Assembly (NCBI GenBank): GCA_000621905.1
Contig: JHXB01000001.1
Coordinates: forward strand, 248,001 to 312,000
Length of the DNA: 64,000 nucleotides
Reading direction: 5' to 3'
Source: Lachnospiraceae bacterium NC2004
GTDB lineage: Bacteria; Bacillota; Clostridia; Lachnospirales; Lachnospiraceae
Shown here: positions 18,608 to 28,062 of the stretch, piece by piece
Numbering within the stretch: position 1 is the first letter of the stretch
Layout: each line of letters begins with the position of its first letter
Notes under the pieces: generated by a model
The model's input: only the letters and a program-made list of their open reading frames with translations
What the model was told of the DNA's origin: nothing
Database searches by the model: none
Program-made: the position numbers and the translations under genes

Positions 18608-18662
18608 GTTAGATAGTTCTAACTGATAGGGTCAGTTTATCATATATTTAGTTTATTTTCAA
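18608..18662 (-). promoter_or_regulatory. Promoter region of the M18 aminopeptidase with two small inverted repeats
   Basis: On the minus strand TTGAAA (18662-18657), 17 bases, TAAACT (18639-18634). Downstream of the -10 lie two inverted repeats, AACTGA-N5-TCAGTT (18621-18637) and GTTAGA-TAGT-TCTAAC (18608-18623), in the untranslated leader. They may be an operator or mRNA hairpins; no known regulator consensus is recognised. Confidence 0.4.
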
Positions 18663-18687
18663 TGTGTGTATATTATATATATGTTGA

Positions 18688-18716
18688 TTGAAAGATTAAG
18701 GAAAATGTGATATTAT
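18688..18716 (+). promoter_or_regulatory. Promoter of the hybrid histidine kinase
   Basis: TTGAAA (18688-18693), 17 bases, TATTAT (18711-18716). The expected start near 18723 leaves a leader of about 70 bases. Confidence 0.5.
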
Positions 18717-18795
18717 AGTGTGAGTGAACTAACGTTATCTAAGATAGATGAGGGACAGCGTAGTAGTGGATCGGTGTATATGGATAGGTGGTTGT

Positions 18796-20958
18796 ATGTT
18801 TGAACAGTTGAGTAATATATACGGCATAGGTGTTAATATCATAGGAATAATGTCTTGCCTGTTTTATTATATTGTTAAACAGCGAAGAGCGTGGGTGTAT
18901 GCTCTTGGTTTTCTTTTGGCATGTTTCTTGTCTAACTATTATTGGGGCATATATGTGCTTGTAATGGGGGATTATCCTAATGTATCTTCTTTCTTCGCCT
19001 ACTTTGGGTGGAATATCGGATTGTTTATTCTTCCAATAATGCAATTTGATCTGATGACTAAGGACGAGAGGCGTTACTTCTCACCTTTTGCGGTTATTCC
19101 GATTGCACTTAATATATATCAGTTTATTCTTTATATTCCGTTCGGTGGAGTTCTTAACAGATTTATTCAGGGGTTGTTTTCCACCGTCTCAATTACTATG
19201 AGCGTCAATTCAATCGCTTATTACATGAAGAACAAGAAGAATGGTGCTAAACCGCCATTTGTTGCATATTCTTGCTTTGGCTTCATAACTTTTGAGTACA
19301 TTATGTGGACATCTTCGTGCTTTGATTGGCCTTCGGAGTGGTTGTATCCATACAATTACGCATGTATTCTTGATTTTGCGTTCTATCTTCTTATTCCAAA
19401 GATGATATTAATGACATACAATGACAGCTTAAATAGCGAGGCTCTTGGCGATAGAGTGTACATTAGAAAGGCATTTAGACCGATGTACGCAGGGTTCGTT
19501 TTGTTATGTTGTGTGGGCGGATATTTTCTTGCCAAATGGATGAAGATTACGCTATCTGCCGGTATTGATGAGGCTGAGAATTCCGATCCGTATAGCGTTA
19601 TTGCTGTTATGCTGTTCGTTCTTTCATGTATCATTCTATTCGTTACGATTTCCATTATGTTTGTCGTTAACCTTATCAATAAGGCTGCTGAAAGCGAGGA
19701 ATTAAGGGAGGCTAAGATTATTGCTGAGCACTCTAATGCAGCTAAGAGTGATTTCCTTGCCAATATGTCGCACGAGATAAGAACTCCTATTAATGCGGTT
19801 CTTGGAATGAATGAGATGATCTTAAGGGAGAGTGTAAGGTCAAGAGATGAGCTTCCTGAAGACAGGCAGGAGATAATTGACACATTTGCCGACATTTGCA
19901 ATAATTCGTGGAATATTGACAGTGCGGGTAAGAGCCTGCTTTCTCTTATCAATGATATTCTTGATTTCTCTAAGATTGAGGCGGGTAAGCTTGAGCTAGT
20001 CGACGGCGATTATAAACTCAGTTCGGTTATAAATGATGTCTGCAACATGATTTCATTTAAGGCTGAAGCTAAGAAGCTTAAGTTCAATGTTAATGTCAAC
20101 GAAGAGACTCCTGACAGCCTTTACGGTGATGAGATTCGTGTAAGACAGGTTGTGACCAACCTTCTCAATAATGCGGTCAAGTACACTCACAAGGGAAGTG
20201 TATCATTTAACGTTGATTTCAAGAAGCATGATGATGAAGAAGTGATTGATCTCATAGTAAATGTCAAAGACACCGGTGTTGGAATCAAGGAAGAGGATGT
20301 GGATAAGCTGTTTACCAAGTTCGAGAGAGTGGACCTTGAGAAGAACAGCACTATTGAAGGTACCGGGCTTGGACTTGCTATTACCAAGAGTCTCGTCGAG
20401 ATGATGGACGGTGAGATCAAGGTTGAAAGTGTTTATGGAGAGGGCTCTACATTTAAGTTTTTAATCCCTCAGAAGTATACATCTGCCGAACCTATAGGAG
20501 ATTTCAGAGACAGATTCAAAAAGACAGTAAGCGCGCTGACAGCAAGAAAAGAGAGTATATATGCCCCTGAGGCGAAGATTCTTGTCGTGGATGACACGGC
20601 TATGAACTTAATGGTTGTCAAGGGACTTCTTAGGAATTCCAAGATTAATATCGATACTGCCGAGAGCGGAAGAGACGCTATTGAACTTGCTAAAGAGAGC
20701 AAGTACGATATTATATTTATGGATCAGCGCATGCCTGTGATGGATGGAGTTACTGCAATGCGTATCATTAAGGAGGAGAGCGATACCAATCTCGATACTC
20801 CGATTATATGTCTTACCGCAGATGCTATAAGCGGCGCCAAGGATAAGTATATCGCAGAGGGCTTCACGGACTACCTTTCTAAACCGATTTCCGTACAGGA
20901 GTTAGAGCAAATGCTTTTTGATTATCTTCCTGAGGATAAAATCAAGAATAAAGAATGA
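18796..20958 (+). CDS. Hybrid sensor histidine kinase with C-terminal receiver domain
   Basis: The 720-residue membrane protein has about seven hydrophobic helices in residues 1-215, one more near 270-305, then HisKA with phospho-acceptor His326 (SHEIRTPINAVLG), an HATPase domain (NLLNNAVKYT; DTGVGIKEED; GTGLGLAITKSL) and a receiver domain with Asp643 (FMDQRMPVMDG). There is no HPt or output domain, so the final partner is encoded elsewhere. The frame extends back to 18748, but the ATG at 18796 with AGGTGG 5 bases upstream is preferred. The N-terminal seven-helix sensor resembles 7TM-type signal-sensing modules; the ligand is unknown. Confidence 0.85.
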   Translation: MFEQLSNIYGIGVNIIGIMSCLFYYIVKQRRAWVYALGFLLACFLSNYYWGIYVLVMGDYPNVSSFFAYFGWNIGLFILPIMQFDLMTKDERRYFSPFAVIPIALNIYQFILYIPFGGVLNRFIQGLFSTVSITMSVNSIAYYMKNKKNGAKPPFVAYSCFGFITFEYIMWTSSCFDWPSEWLYPYNYACILDFAFYLLIPKMILMTYNDSLNSEALGDRVYIRKAFRPMYAGFVLLCCVGGYFLAKWMKITLSAGIDEAENSDPYSVIAVMLFVLSCIILFVTISIMFVVNLINKAAESEELREAKIIAEHSNAAKSDFLANMSHEIRTPINAVLGMNEMILRESVRSRDELPEDRQEIIDTFADICNNSWNIDSAGKSLLSLINDILDFSKIEAGKLELVDGDYKLSSVINDVCNMISFKAEAKKLKFNVNVNEETPDSLYGDEIRVRQVVTNLLNNAVKYTHKGSVSFNVDFKKHDDEEVIDLIVNVKDTGVGIKEEDVDKLFTKFERVDLEKNSTIEGTGLGLAITKSLVEMMDGEIKVESVYGEGSTFKFLIPQKYTSAEPIGDFRDRFKKTVSALTARKESIYAPEAKILVVDDTAMNLMVVKGLLRNSKINIDTAESGRDAIELAKESKYDIIFMDQRMPVMDGVTAMRIIKEESDTNLDTPIICLTADAISGAKDKYIAEGFTDYLSKPISVQELEQMLFDYLPEDKIKNKE

Positions 20959-20985
20959 TGTCTTATAAATCCTTTAGTTAACGAG

Positions 20986-21010
20986 TTTTAACTGGTTTTT
21001 GGATAAAATT
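20986..21010 (+). terminator. Weak terminator after the histidine kinase
   Basis: AGTTAA-CGAGTT-TTAACT is followed by GGTTTTT. The stem is short and AT-rich, so read-through is likely. Confidence 0.45.
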
Positions 21011-21065
21011 TACAAAAACCTACTACATTTTGATAAATAATCACTACATATATACTAAATATTGA

Positions 21066-21095
21066 TTGACATTTATGTGAGAAAAAGGTTATAAT
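21066..21095 (+). promoter_or_regulatory. Promoter of the ATP synthase operon
   Basis: Both boxes match the sigma-A consensus: TTGACA (21066-21071), 18 bases, TATAAT (21090-21095). The leader of about 35 bases contains the AAGAAGGTGAG ribosome site of atpB. No other promoter is needed down to atpC. Confidence 0.8.
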
Positions 21096-21135
21096 TATCA
21101 AGATACTATAACTAAGCAAAGAAGGTGAGTATGCT

Positions 21136-21822
21136 ATGGAAAAGATTTCCGAAGAGATTGTTGAGAAGCTTTCACCGATTCCTGTTTTTGAACTACATAT
21201 CGCAGGGCACGACCTGGTATTTACCAACTCGGTGGTGAACTCATGGATGGTTATGGCAGTTATCGTGTTAGTATGCATTCTCTTAACCAGAAACCTTCAG
21301 ATTGTTCCTAAGGGGCCACAGATTGCATTGGAATGGGTTGTCAATTTCATTAACAACTTCTTTACCGGCACTCTCGGTCATCATGGTAAGCCTTATATAC
21401 CATACTTGGGATCGGTTTTGATCTTTCTGATTTTTTCCAACACAATCGGATTCTTTGGCTTTACGCCACCGACCAAGGATATCAATGTTACAGCAAGTTT
21501 GGCATTGATGAGTGTTGTCCTTATTCAAATGTCGGGAATCCGGGCTCATGGTGTTTTTGGCTGGGTTAAGTCATTTTCTAAACCGGTAGCCATCGTAACA
21601 CCAATCAACATACTTGAGATAGGTATCCAGCCATTGTCACTGTGTATGCGACTTTTTGGTAACGTCCTCGGAGCTTTCATCATCATGGAGCTTCTTAAAT
21701 GCGTATGTGCATGGATTGTACCACAGGTATTCAGCTGCTACTTTGACTTATTTGACGGTGCTATCCAAGCGTATGTATTTGTATTCCTTACTTCGATGTT
21801 TATGAGTGAGAAGATGGAGTAA
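21136..21822 (+). CDS. atpB: ATP synthase F0 subunit a
   Basis: Membrane stator subunit (228 residues) forming the ion half-channels against the c-ring. The essential arginine is in LCMRLFGNVLGAF on the penultimate helices; about five to six hydrophobic segments are seen. First gene of the operon; atpI, often placed before it, is absent. Sixty bases of leader with GGAGGTAATT separate it from the first c gene. Confidence 0.95.
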   Translation: MEKISEEIVEKLSPIPVFELHIAGHDLVFTNSVVNSWMVMAVIVLVCILLTRNLQIVPKGPQIALEWVVNFINNFFTGTLGHHGKPYIPYLGSVLIFLIFSNTIGFFGFTPPTKDINVTASLALMSVVLIQMSGIRAHGVFGWVKSFSKPVAIVTPINILEIGIQPLSLCMRLFGNVLGAFIIMELLKCVCAWIVPQVFSCYFDLFDGAIQAYVFVFLTSMFMSEKME

Positions 21823-21882
21823 TCATTTTCACTGTGAGGAGTAGGGGATAGACAATTTTAAACAATTAGGAGGTAATTAATT

Positions 21883-22101
21883 ATGTTAACAGCAATTGGA
21901 GCAGGTATTGCGGTATTAACCGGACTTGGAGCAGGTGTAGGTATTGGTATTGCTACTTCTAAGGCTACAGAGTCTATAGCACGTCAGCCTGAGGCAGCAG
22001 GTTCAATCAACTCAGCACTTATTCTTGGTTGTGCGCTTGCAGAGGCAACAGCTATTTACGGTTTCGTTATCGGTCTTATGATTATTTTGATGTTAAAGTA
22101 A
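21883..22101 (+). CDS. atpE: ATP synthase F0 subunit c, copy 1
   Basis: Rotor ring subunit, 72 residues: two helices joined by the polar loop ARQPEAA, with ion-carrying Glu54 in CALAEATAIYG. The Na+-type signature (Gln in helix 1 and Ser after the Glu) is missing, Ile and Ala standing there, which argues for proton coupling. The protein is identical to the one encoded by the next gene. The ribosome site TTAGGAGGTAATTAA is also almost the same in both copies. Confidence 0.95.
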   Translation: MLTAIGAGIAVLTGLGAGVGIGIATSKATESIARQPEAAGSINSALILGCALAEATAIYGFVIGLMIILMLK

Positions 22102-22143
22102 TTTATGACATATACTATATTTTATATTTAGGAGGTAATTAAC

Positions 22144-22362
22144 ATGTTAACAGCAATTGGAGCAGGTATTGCAGTATTGACAGGACTTGGAGCAGGTGTA
22201 GGTATCGGTATCGCTACTTCTAAGGCTACAGAGTCTATAGCACGTCAGCCTGAGGCAGCAGGTTCAATCAACTCAGCACTTATTCTTGGTTGTGCGCTTG
22301 CAGAGGCAACAGCTATTTACGGTTTCGTTATCGGTCTTATGATTATCCTTATGCTTAAGTAA
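22144..22362 (+). CDS. atpE: ATP synthase F0 subunit c, copy 2
   Basis: Encodes exactly the same 72 residues as copy 1, 42 bases downstream. The two genes differ at ten bases in eight codons (10, 12, 13, 21, 23, 68, 69, 71), all silent, while codons 24-67 are identical at DNA level. This is a tandem duplication kept uniform by selection and probably gene conversion. Two copies may raise the supply of c subunit, which is needed in about 10-fold excess over the other F0 parts. Confidence 0.95.
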   Translation: MLTAIGAGIAVLTGLGAGVGIGIATSKATESIARQPEAAGSINSALILGCALAEATAIYGFVIGLMIILMLK

Positions 22363-22399
22363 GATAATAAAGATATTATAAGATTAGGAGGCGAAGAAC

Positions 22400-22891
22400 A
22401 TGGATTTAATGTCTATTAATTGGGTTACAGTCGTGGCCAATGTCGTTAACGTCCTTGTCTTCTTTGCATTGATGAAGCATTTTCTTTTTAAACCGGTCAA
22501 TGAGATCATTGCTAAGCGTAACGCGCTTATTCAGGGTGATTTAGATGAGGCTGCCAAAGAGAAAGAAGATGCCATGAAGCTTAAGACAGAGTATGAGGCT
22601 TCGATAGCCGATGCCAAGCAGGAGGCTGCTGACATCATAGATAAGGCTAAGAAGGCTTCTGCTAGGGAACACGACGAGGCAGTCGCTAAGACGCAGGAAG
22701 AGACAGCTAAGATGATCGCTGATGCTAAGGAGTCTATTGAGGCTGACAAGGAGAAGGCGATGAGCAGTTTGCGTCAAGAGATTGCAACTATTGCTATGGC
22801 TGCAGCTACGCAGGTTATCAATCATAATTTAGATGAGGAAGCCAACAAGAAATATTTGGACGATTTCCTTGGCGAGGCAGGTGGTAGATAA
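22400..22891 (+). CDS. atpF: ATP synthase F0 subunit b
   Basis: Peripheral-stalk subunit, 163 residues: one N-terminal membrane helix (about residues 8-28) followed by a long charged coiled coil rich in Ala, Lys and Glu, as expected for b. AGGAGG precedes the ATG. Its TAA overlaps the ATG of atpH by one base, giving translational coupling. Confidence 0.95.
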   Translation: MDLMSINWVTVVANVVNVLVFFALMKHFLFKPVNEIIAKRNALIQGDLDEAAKEKEDAMKLKTEYEASIADAKQEAADIIDKAKKASAREHDEAVAKTQEETAKMIADAKESIEADKEKAMSSLRQEIATIAMAAATQVINHNLDEEANKKYLDDFLGEAGGR

Positions 22892-23394
22892 TGACAGAAC
22901 GTGCGATGCAGTACGGAAGGGCTTTATACGAGTTGAAGCTTGATGATGCGGTAATAAGCGACTCGCTTGATACATTTTCATCGAGTGAAGAATTATTGTC
23001 TGCCCTTGACAATCCATCTGTTAGAAATAAAGAGAAACACGCAGTCATTGACAAGCTTTTTAATAAGAGCATTACTTCATTTTTGAAGGTTGTGACTGAC
23101 AATCACATGATTAGTCAGATTAATGACATTTTTGAAGCTTATCATGATTGTACTGTAGACGCTAAGAACTGGGCTAAGGCTACACTTTATTATGTTGCTA
23201 AGCCTGATTCTAAGCAGATTGAAGAGATTAAGAGCAAGATAGCCAAGGATACCAAGAAGGACGGCGTTGAGCTTAAGCTTGTTGAGCAACCGTCACTTAT
23301 CGGTGGATTTGTCCTTAAGGTAGACGACTTTGAGACTGACAGAAGTATCAAAGGGCATATTAAGCAATTAACTAAAAATCTTATGCGGAGGTGA
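22891..23394 (+). CDS. atpH: ATP synthase F1 subunit delta
   Basis: Links F1 to the b stalk. At 167 residues it has the usual length. The N-terminal helical domain starts [15 protein letters not shown], and the C-terminal signature [20 protein letters not shown] is the conserved end of the OSCP/delta family. Overlaps atpF by one base; its stop lies within the ribosome site of atpA. Confidence 0.93.
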   Translation: MTERAMQYGRALYELKLDDAVISDSLDTFSSSEELLSALDNPSVRNKEKHAVIDKLFNKSITSFLKVVTDNHMISQINDIFEAYHDCTVDAKNWAKATLYYVAKPDSKQIEEIKSKIAKDTKKDGVELKLVEQPSLIGGFVLKVDDFETDRSIKGHIKQLTKNLMRR

Positions 23395-23399
23395 AAACA

Positions 23400-24899
23400 T
23401 TGAGTAGTGTAAATCCGGAAGAGGTTTTAAAGGTCTTAAAGAGCGAGATCGAAGGATATGACACAAAAACAGAGGCGAAAGAGACCGGTTCGATTATCTC
23501 AGTCGGTGATGGTATCGCAACTGTTTATGGTATAGAACACGCCATGTACGGTGAGCTTGTTGAATTTGAGAACGGCACAACCGGTATGGTACAGAACCTT
23601 AATACCAAGACTGTCGGTGTAGTTTTACTTGGTACCGATAAGGGTCTTCAAGAAGGTTCTAAGGTTGAGAGAACCAAGAAGATGGCAGGTATCCCTGTAG
23701 GTGACGGCATGATTGGACGTGTTGTTAACGTACTTGGAGAGCCTATAGATGGCAAAGGTGAGATTAAGACTACCGATTACTTCCCTGTTGAGGCAGAGGC
23801 CCCAGGTGTATGTATCAGAAAGTCAGTATCAGTACCTATGGAGACAGGTATCATGTCAATTGACTCTATGTTCCCTATTGGTAGAGGACAGCGTGAGTTG
23901 ATTATCGGTGACCGTCAGACAGGTAAGACATCAATTGCCGTTGATGCAATTATTAACCAGAAGGGCAAAGACATGATATGTGTCTATGTCGCAATTGGAC
24001 AGAAAGCATCTACAGTTGCTAAGCTTGTTGGCAACTTAGAGAAGTACGGAGCTATGGATTACAGTGTTGTTGTCAATGCGTCAGCATCTGACTTGGCACC
24101 ACTTCAGTGGATTGCTCCATATGCAGGAACAGCTATTGCTGAATTCTTTATGAAGCAAGGTAAGGACGTGCTTATCATTTATGATGACTTATCTAAGCAC
24201 GCTGTTGCTTATCGTTCTATGTCATTGCTTCTTCAGAGACCACCTGGACGTGAGGCTTATCCTGGAGATGTATTCTATCTCCATTCAAGACTCTTAGAGC
24301 GTTCATGTCGTCTTGATGAGGCTCATGGAGGCGGATCTATTACCGCACTTCCTATTATCGAGACACAGGCGGGCGATGTATCAGCATATATTCCTACTAA
24401 CGTTATTTCAATTACTGATGGTCAGATATTCCTTGAGAGTGAGTTGTTCTTCGCAGGTCAGCGTCCTGCGGTTAACGTAGGTCTCTCTGTATCCCGTGTT
24501 GGTGGTGCAGCACAGACTAAGGCTATGAAGAAGGTAGCCGGTACGTTGAAACTCGATCTTTCACAGTATCGTGAGATGCAGGCATTTACACAGTTCAGTT
24601 CAGATCTTGATGCCGCAACCAAGGAACTTCTTGATCATGGTAGCAGATTGATGGAGATATTAAAGCAGCCACTTTATCATCCAAAGAGCATGGCAGAGCA
24701 GGTTATTATACTTTATGTAGCTAACCAGAAGCTTCTTCTTGACATGGAACTTGAGAAGGTTGGCGAGTTCACCAAGAACCTTATCGAGCACTTCAATCGT
24801 GAGCATAAGGATATTGTGGATGAGATTAACAACAAGAAGGTTCTTTCAGATGAGACTGCTGAGAAGATTAAGAATATAACCATTGAATTTAAGGAGTAG
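23400..24899 (+). CDS. atpA: ATP synthase F1 subunit alpha
   Basis: Non-catalytic nucleotide-binding subunit, with Walker [11 protein letters not shown] and the family motif [10 protein letters not shown]. The open frame begins at a GTG (23391) that overlaps the atpH stop, but GGAGGTG (23386-23392) then falls on the start codon itself. The TTG at 23400, 7 bases after that Shine-Dalgarno sequence, gives normal spacing and a protein of 499 residues beginning SSVNPEEV, as AtpA proteins usually do. A TTG start may hold alpha translation in step with its neighbours. Confidence 0.93.
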   Translation: MSSVNPEEVLKVLKSEIEGYDTKTEAKETGSIISVGDGIATVYGIEHAMYGELVEFENGTTGMVQNLNTKTVGVVLLGTDKGLQEGSKVERTKKMAGIPVGDGMIGRVVNVLGEPIDGKGEIKTTDYFPVEAEAPGVCIRKSVSVPMETGIMSIDSMFPIGRGQRELIIGDRQTGKTSIAVDAIINQKGKDMICVYVAIGQKASTVAKLVGNLEKYGAMDYSVVVNASASDLAPLQWIAPYAGTAIAEFFMKQGKDVLIIYDDLSKHAVAYRSMSLLLQRPPGREAYPGDVFYLHSRLLERSCRLDEAHGGGSITALPIIETQAGDVSAYIPTNVISITDGQIFLESELFFAGQRPAVNVGLSVSRVGGAAQTKAMKKVAGTLKLDLSQYREMQAFTQFSSDLDAATKELLDHGSRLMEILKQPLYHPKSMAEQVIILYVANQKLLLDMELEKVGEFTKNLIEHFNREHKDIVDEINNKKVLSDETAEKIKNITIEFKE

Positions 24900-24909
24900 G
24901 TGATTATAC

Positions 24910-25797
24910 ATGGCAAGTATGAAAGAGATTCGTTCCCACATAAAGGGTGTCGATGACATAATGAAGATTACCAACGCCATGTATCTGATTTCCTCGACCA
25001 AGGTTAGAAAGGCGAGAAAGAGCTTAGAAGCTACGACGCCTTACTTTAATAAGATGCAGGAGACTATCCTTGATATCTTGGATCATACCGGAGATGAATT
25101 TGATCACAAGTTTTTCGATGAGAGAGACGAGATACCTGAGGATGAGCAGAAGACCGGAGTTATCGTTATAACCGGTGACAAGGGACTCTGTGGCTCGTAT
25201 AACCACAATATTATCAAGATGACTGATGAGCTTATTAAGGAGAATCCTTCTTTTAAGTTGTTCGTTGTCGGAAGTGTGGGTAGAGCGTATTTTGTCAGAA
25301 AAGGCTATAATGTCGATACTGATTTCCTGTATGCAGCTCAAGATCCAACATTTGTAAGAGCTCGTAATATAGCTGAGCAGATGGTTGATTTATTTGAGAA
25401 GAAGGAACTTGACGAGGTATATATCATTTACACCAAGATGGTTAATTCAATGTCCTCAGAACCACAGGTTATATCTGTGTTGCCACTCAAGCGATCAATT
25501 ATTGAGAACAGAGTGACAGGTGAGTACAGAAGCTACGCAAGCTTTTCACCAACTCCTGAGGCAGTTATGGATATGATCGTACCAAACTATGTTAAGGGAA
25601 TTGTATACGGTGCTTTGGTTCAGGCCTTCTGTAGTGAGCAGAATGCGCGTATGTTGGCTATGCAGTCAGCTACTGACAGTGCTAAGGATATTATATCTGA
25701 CCTTACATTGTCTCTTAACCGTGCAAGACAGGGTGCAATTACTCAAGAGATTACTGAGATTGCTGCCGGAGCTAACGCGCAGAAGAAGAACGGATAG
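24910..25797 (+). CDS. atpG: ATP synthase F1 subunit gamma
   Basis: Central rotating shaft, 295 residues. The N-terminal coiled coil begins MASMKEIRSHIKGVDDIMKI and the C-terminal coil contains NARMLAMQSATDSAKDII and LNRARQGAITQEITEI, both diagnostic. GTAGGTGATT precedes the ATG, 10 bases after the atpA stop. Confidence 0.95.
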   Translation: MASMKEIRSHIKGVDDIMKITNAMYLISSTKVRKARKSLEATTPYFNKMQETILDILDHTGDEFDHKFFDERDEIPEDEQKTGVIVITGDKGLCGSYNHNIIKMTDELIKENPSFKLFVVGSVGRAYFVRKGYNVDTDFLYAAQDPTFVRARNIAEQMVDLFEKKELDEVYIIYTKMVNSMSSEPQVISVLPLKRSIIENRVTGEYRSYASFSPTPEAVMDMIVPNYVKGIVYGALVQAFCSEQNARMLAMQSATDSAKDIISDLTLSLNRARQGAITQEITEIAAGANAQKKNG

Positions 25798-25810
25798 CAG
25801 CTTATATTGA

Positions 25811-27250
<1,440 letters not shown>

Positions 27251-27263
27251 AGGGTGATGATTA

Positions 27264-27683
27264 ATGGAGAATACATTTCAACTGGATATAGTTGCCAGTG
27301 ATCATCCTTTCTTCAGCGGTGAGTGTGAGATGCTTGTATTCCGTTCATCTGACGGTGAGCATGGTATCTTGCCGGGACATGAGACCATGGTCTGTGCCTT
27401 AGATTCGTGTGAGCTTAGATATCAGATTGACGGAGAGTGGAACTACGCGGCAACCGGTATGGGTATTGTTGAGGTTACCGGAGAGAAGGTTGTAGTACTT
27501 TCTGATACAGTTGAGCGTCCTGAGGATATCGATGCACATCGAGCTGAGGAAGCTAAGCAGCGTGCTGAAGAGAGATTAAAGCAGCGCCAGAGTATGGAAG
27601 AATATGCTAGAAGTCAGGCTGCGCTTAATCGTGCTATGAGCAGACTTAAGACCGTTGACAGACTACATAAGAGAGGCTATTGA
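27264..27683 (+). CDS. atpC: ATP synthase F1 subunit epsilon
   Basis: Small regulatory subunit of 139 residues: N-terminal beta-sandwich (FSGECEMLVFRSSDGEHGIL, GHETMVCAL) and a C-terminal two-helix hairpin (residues about 90-135) that in this family can inhibit ATP hydrolysis. Last gene of the operon; the terminator begins 24 bases after the stop. Confidence 0.94.
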   Translation: MENTFQLDIVASDHPFFSGECEMLVFRSSDGEHGILPGHETMVCALDSCELRYQIDGEWNYAATGMGIVEVTGEKVVVLSDTVERPEDIDAHRAEEAKQRAEERLKQRQSMEEYARSQAALNRAMSRLKTVDRLHKRGY

Positions 27684-27707
27684 TCTCTGGAATATATTGT
27701 AATTTCA

Positions 27708-27737
27708 GCCACCTTGCGTATGCAGGGTGGCTTTTTT
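27708..27737 (+). terminator. Terminator of the ATP synthase operon
   Basis: GCCACCTTGC-GTAT-GCAGGGTGGC followed by TTTTTT. It is nearly the same sequence as the terminator at 30672. Confidence 0.9.
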
Positions 27738-27787
27738 ATATAACGGATTCTTGTTTTATTTATTGTATTGATTTATACTTGTATAAA

Positions 27788-27913
27788 ATGATTGCCAATA
27801 ACGCATTTTATACCGATGGCAAAAAGTTTACCGTTAAAGTGCCTAAGGGCAAGAAAAAGGCTTATAAGAAGCTATTGAAGAAGGCGAAATCGAGTAAGTA
27901 TGTCATTAAATAA
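27788..27913 (+). pseudogene. Remnant of a surface-protein C-terminus
   Basis: The last 41 codons of an open frame read NAFYTDGKKFTVKVPKGK and continue as a lysine-rich end (KAYKKLLKKAKSSKYVIK). This pattern, a valine-rich strand with VPKGK, then Y-K-x-L-L-K-K, is the usual C-terminus of BspA-like leucine-rich-repeat proteins of Lachnospiraceae. No ribosome site, signal peptide or upstream repeats are present, and the codons before it lie over the atp terminator. It looks like the stump of a deleted gene, not a functional small protein. Confidence 0.5.
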
Positions 27914-27951
27914 ACTGGGATTTTTGACCCGCAAAGTAAGTGATATACTCG

Positions 27952-27980
27952 TTGACAGCAGGTTAAGTTGATTATATAAT
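27952..27980 (+). promoter_or_regulatory. Perfect-consensus promoter of the PEP-synthase-like gene
   Basis: TTGACA (27952-27957), exactly 17 bases, TATAAT (27975-27980). Expected start near 27987, so the mRNA leader of about 75 bases contains the hairpin at 28004-28041. Confidence 0.8.
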
Positions 27981-28003
27981 TATTATAGATATGTTGATGA
28001 ACA

Positions 28004-28041
28004 AAGGCGTTCTGTGTACATAAGTGTATACAGTGCGCCTT
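28004..28041 (+). promoter_or_regulatory. Leader hairpin before the PEP-synthase-like gene
   Basis: AAGGCG-TT-CTGT-G-TACA closes on TAAG and pairs back through TGTA-TACAG-TG-CGCCTT. ATTTTTAT follows, then the ribosome site GGGAGG at 28050. The place (in the leader of a full-consensus promoter) and the T-rich 3' side suggest an attenuator or protein-binding hairpin. Confidence 0.6.
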
Positions 28042-28062
28042 ATTTTTATGGGAGGGATAATT

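Noticed and set aside
19383-19952. 189-codon minus-strand frame under the histidine kinase
   Set aside because: It lies opposite the conserved kinase linker and HisKA region, lacks a start signal, and resembles no family.
27680-27787. First part of an open frame overlapping the atpC stop
   Set aside because: These codons translate the atp terminator hairpin and T-run; only the last 41 codons have protein character, reported as a remnant.
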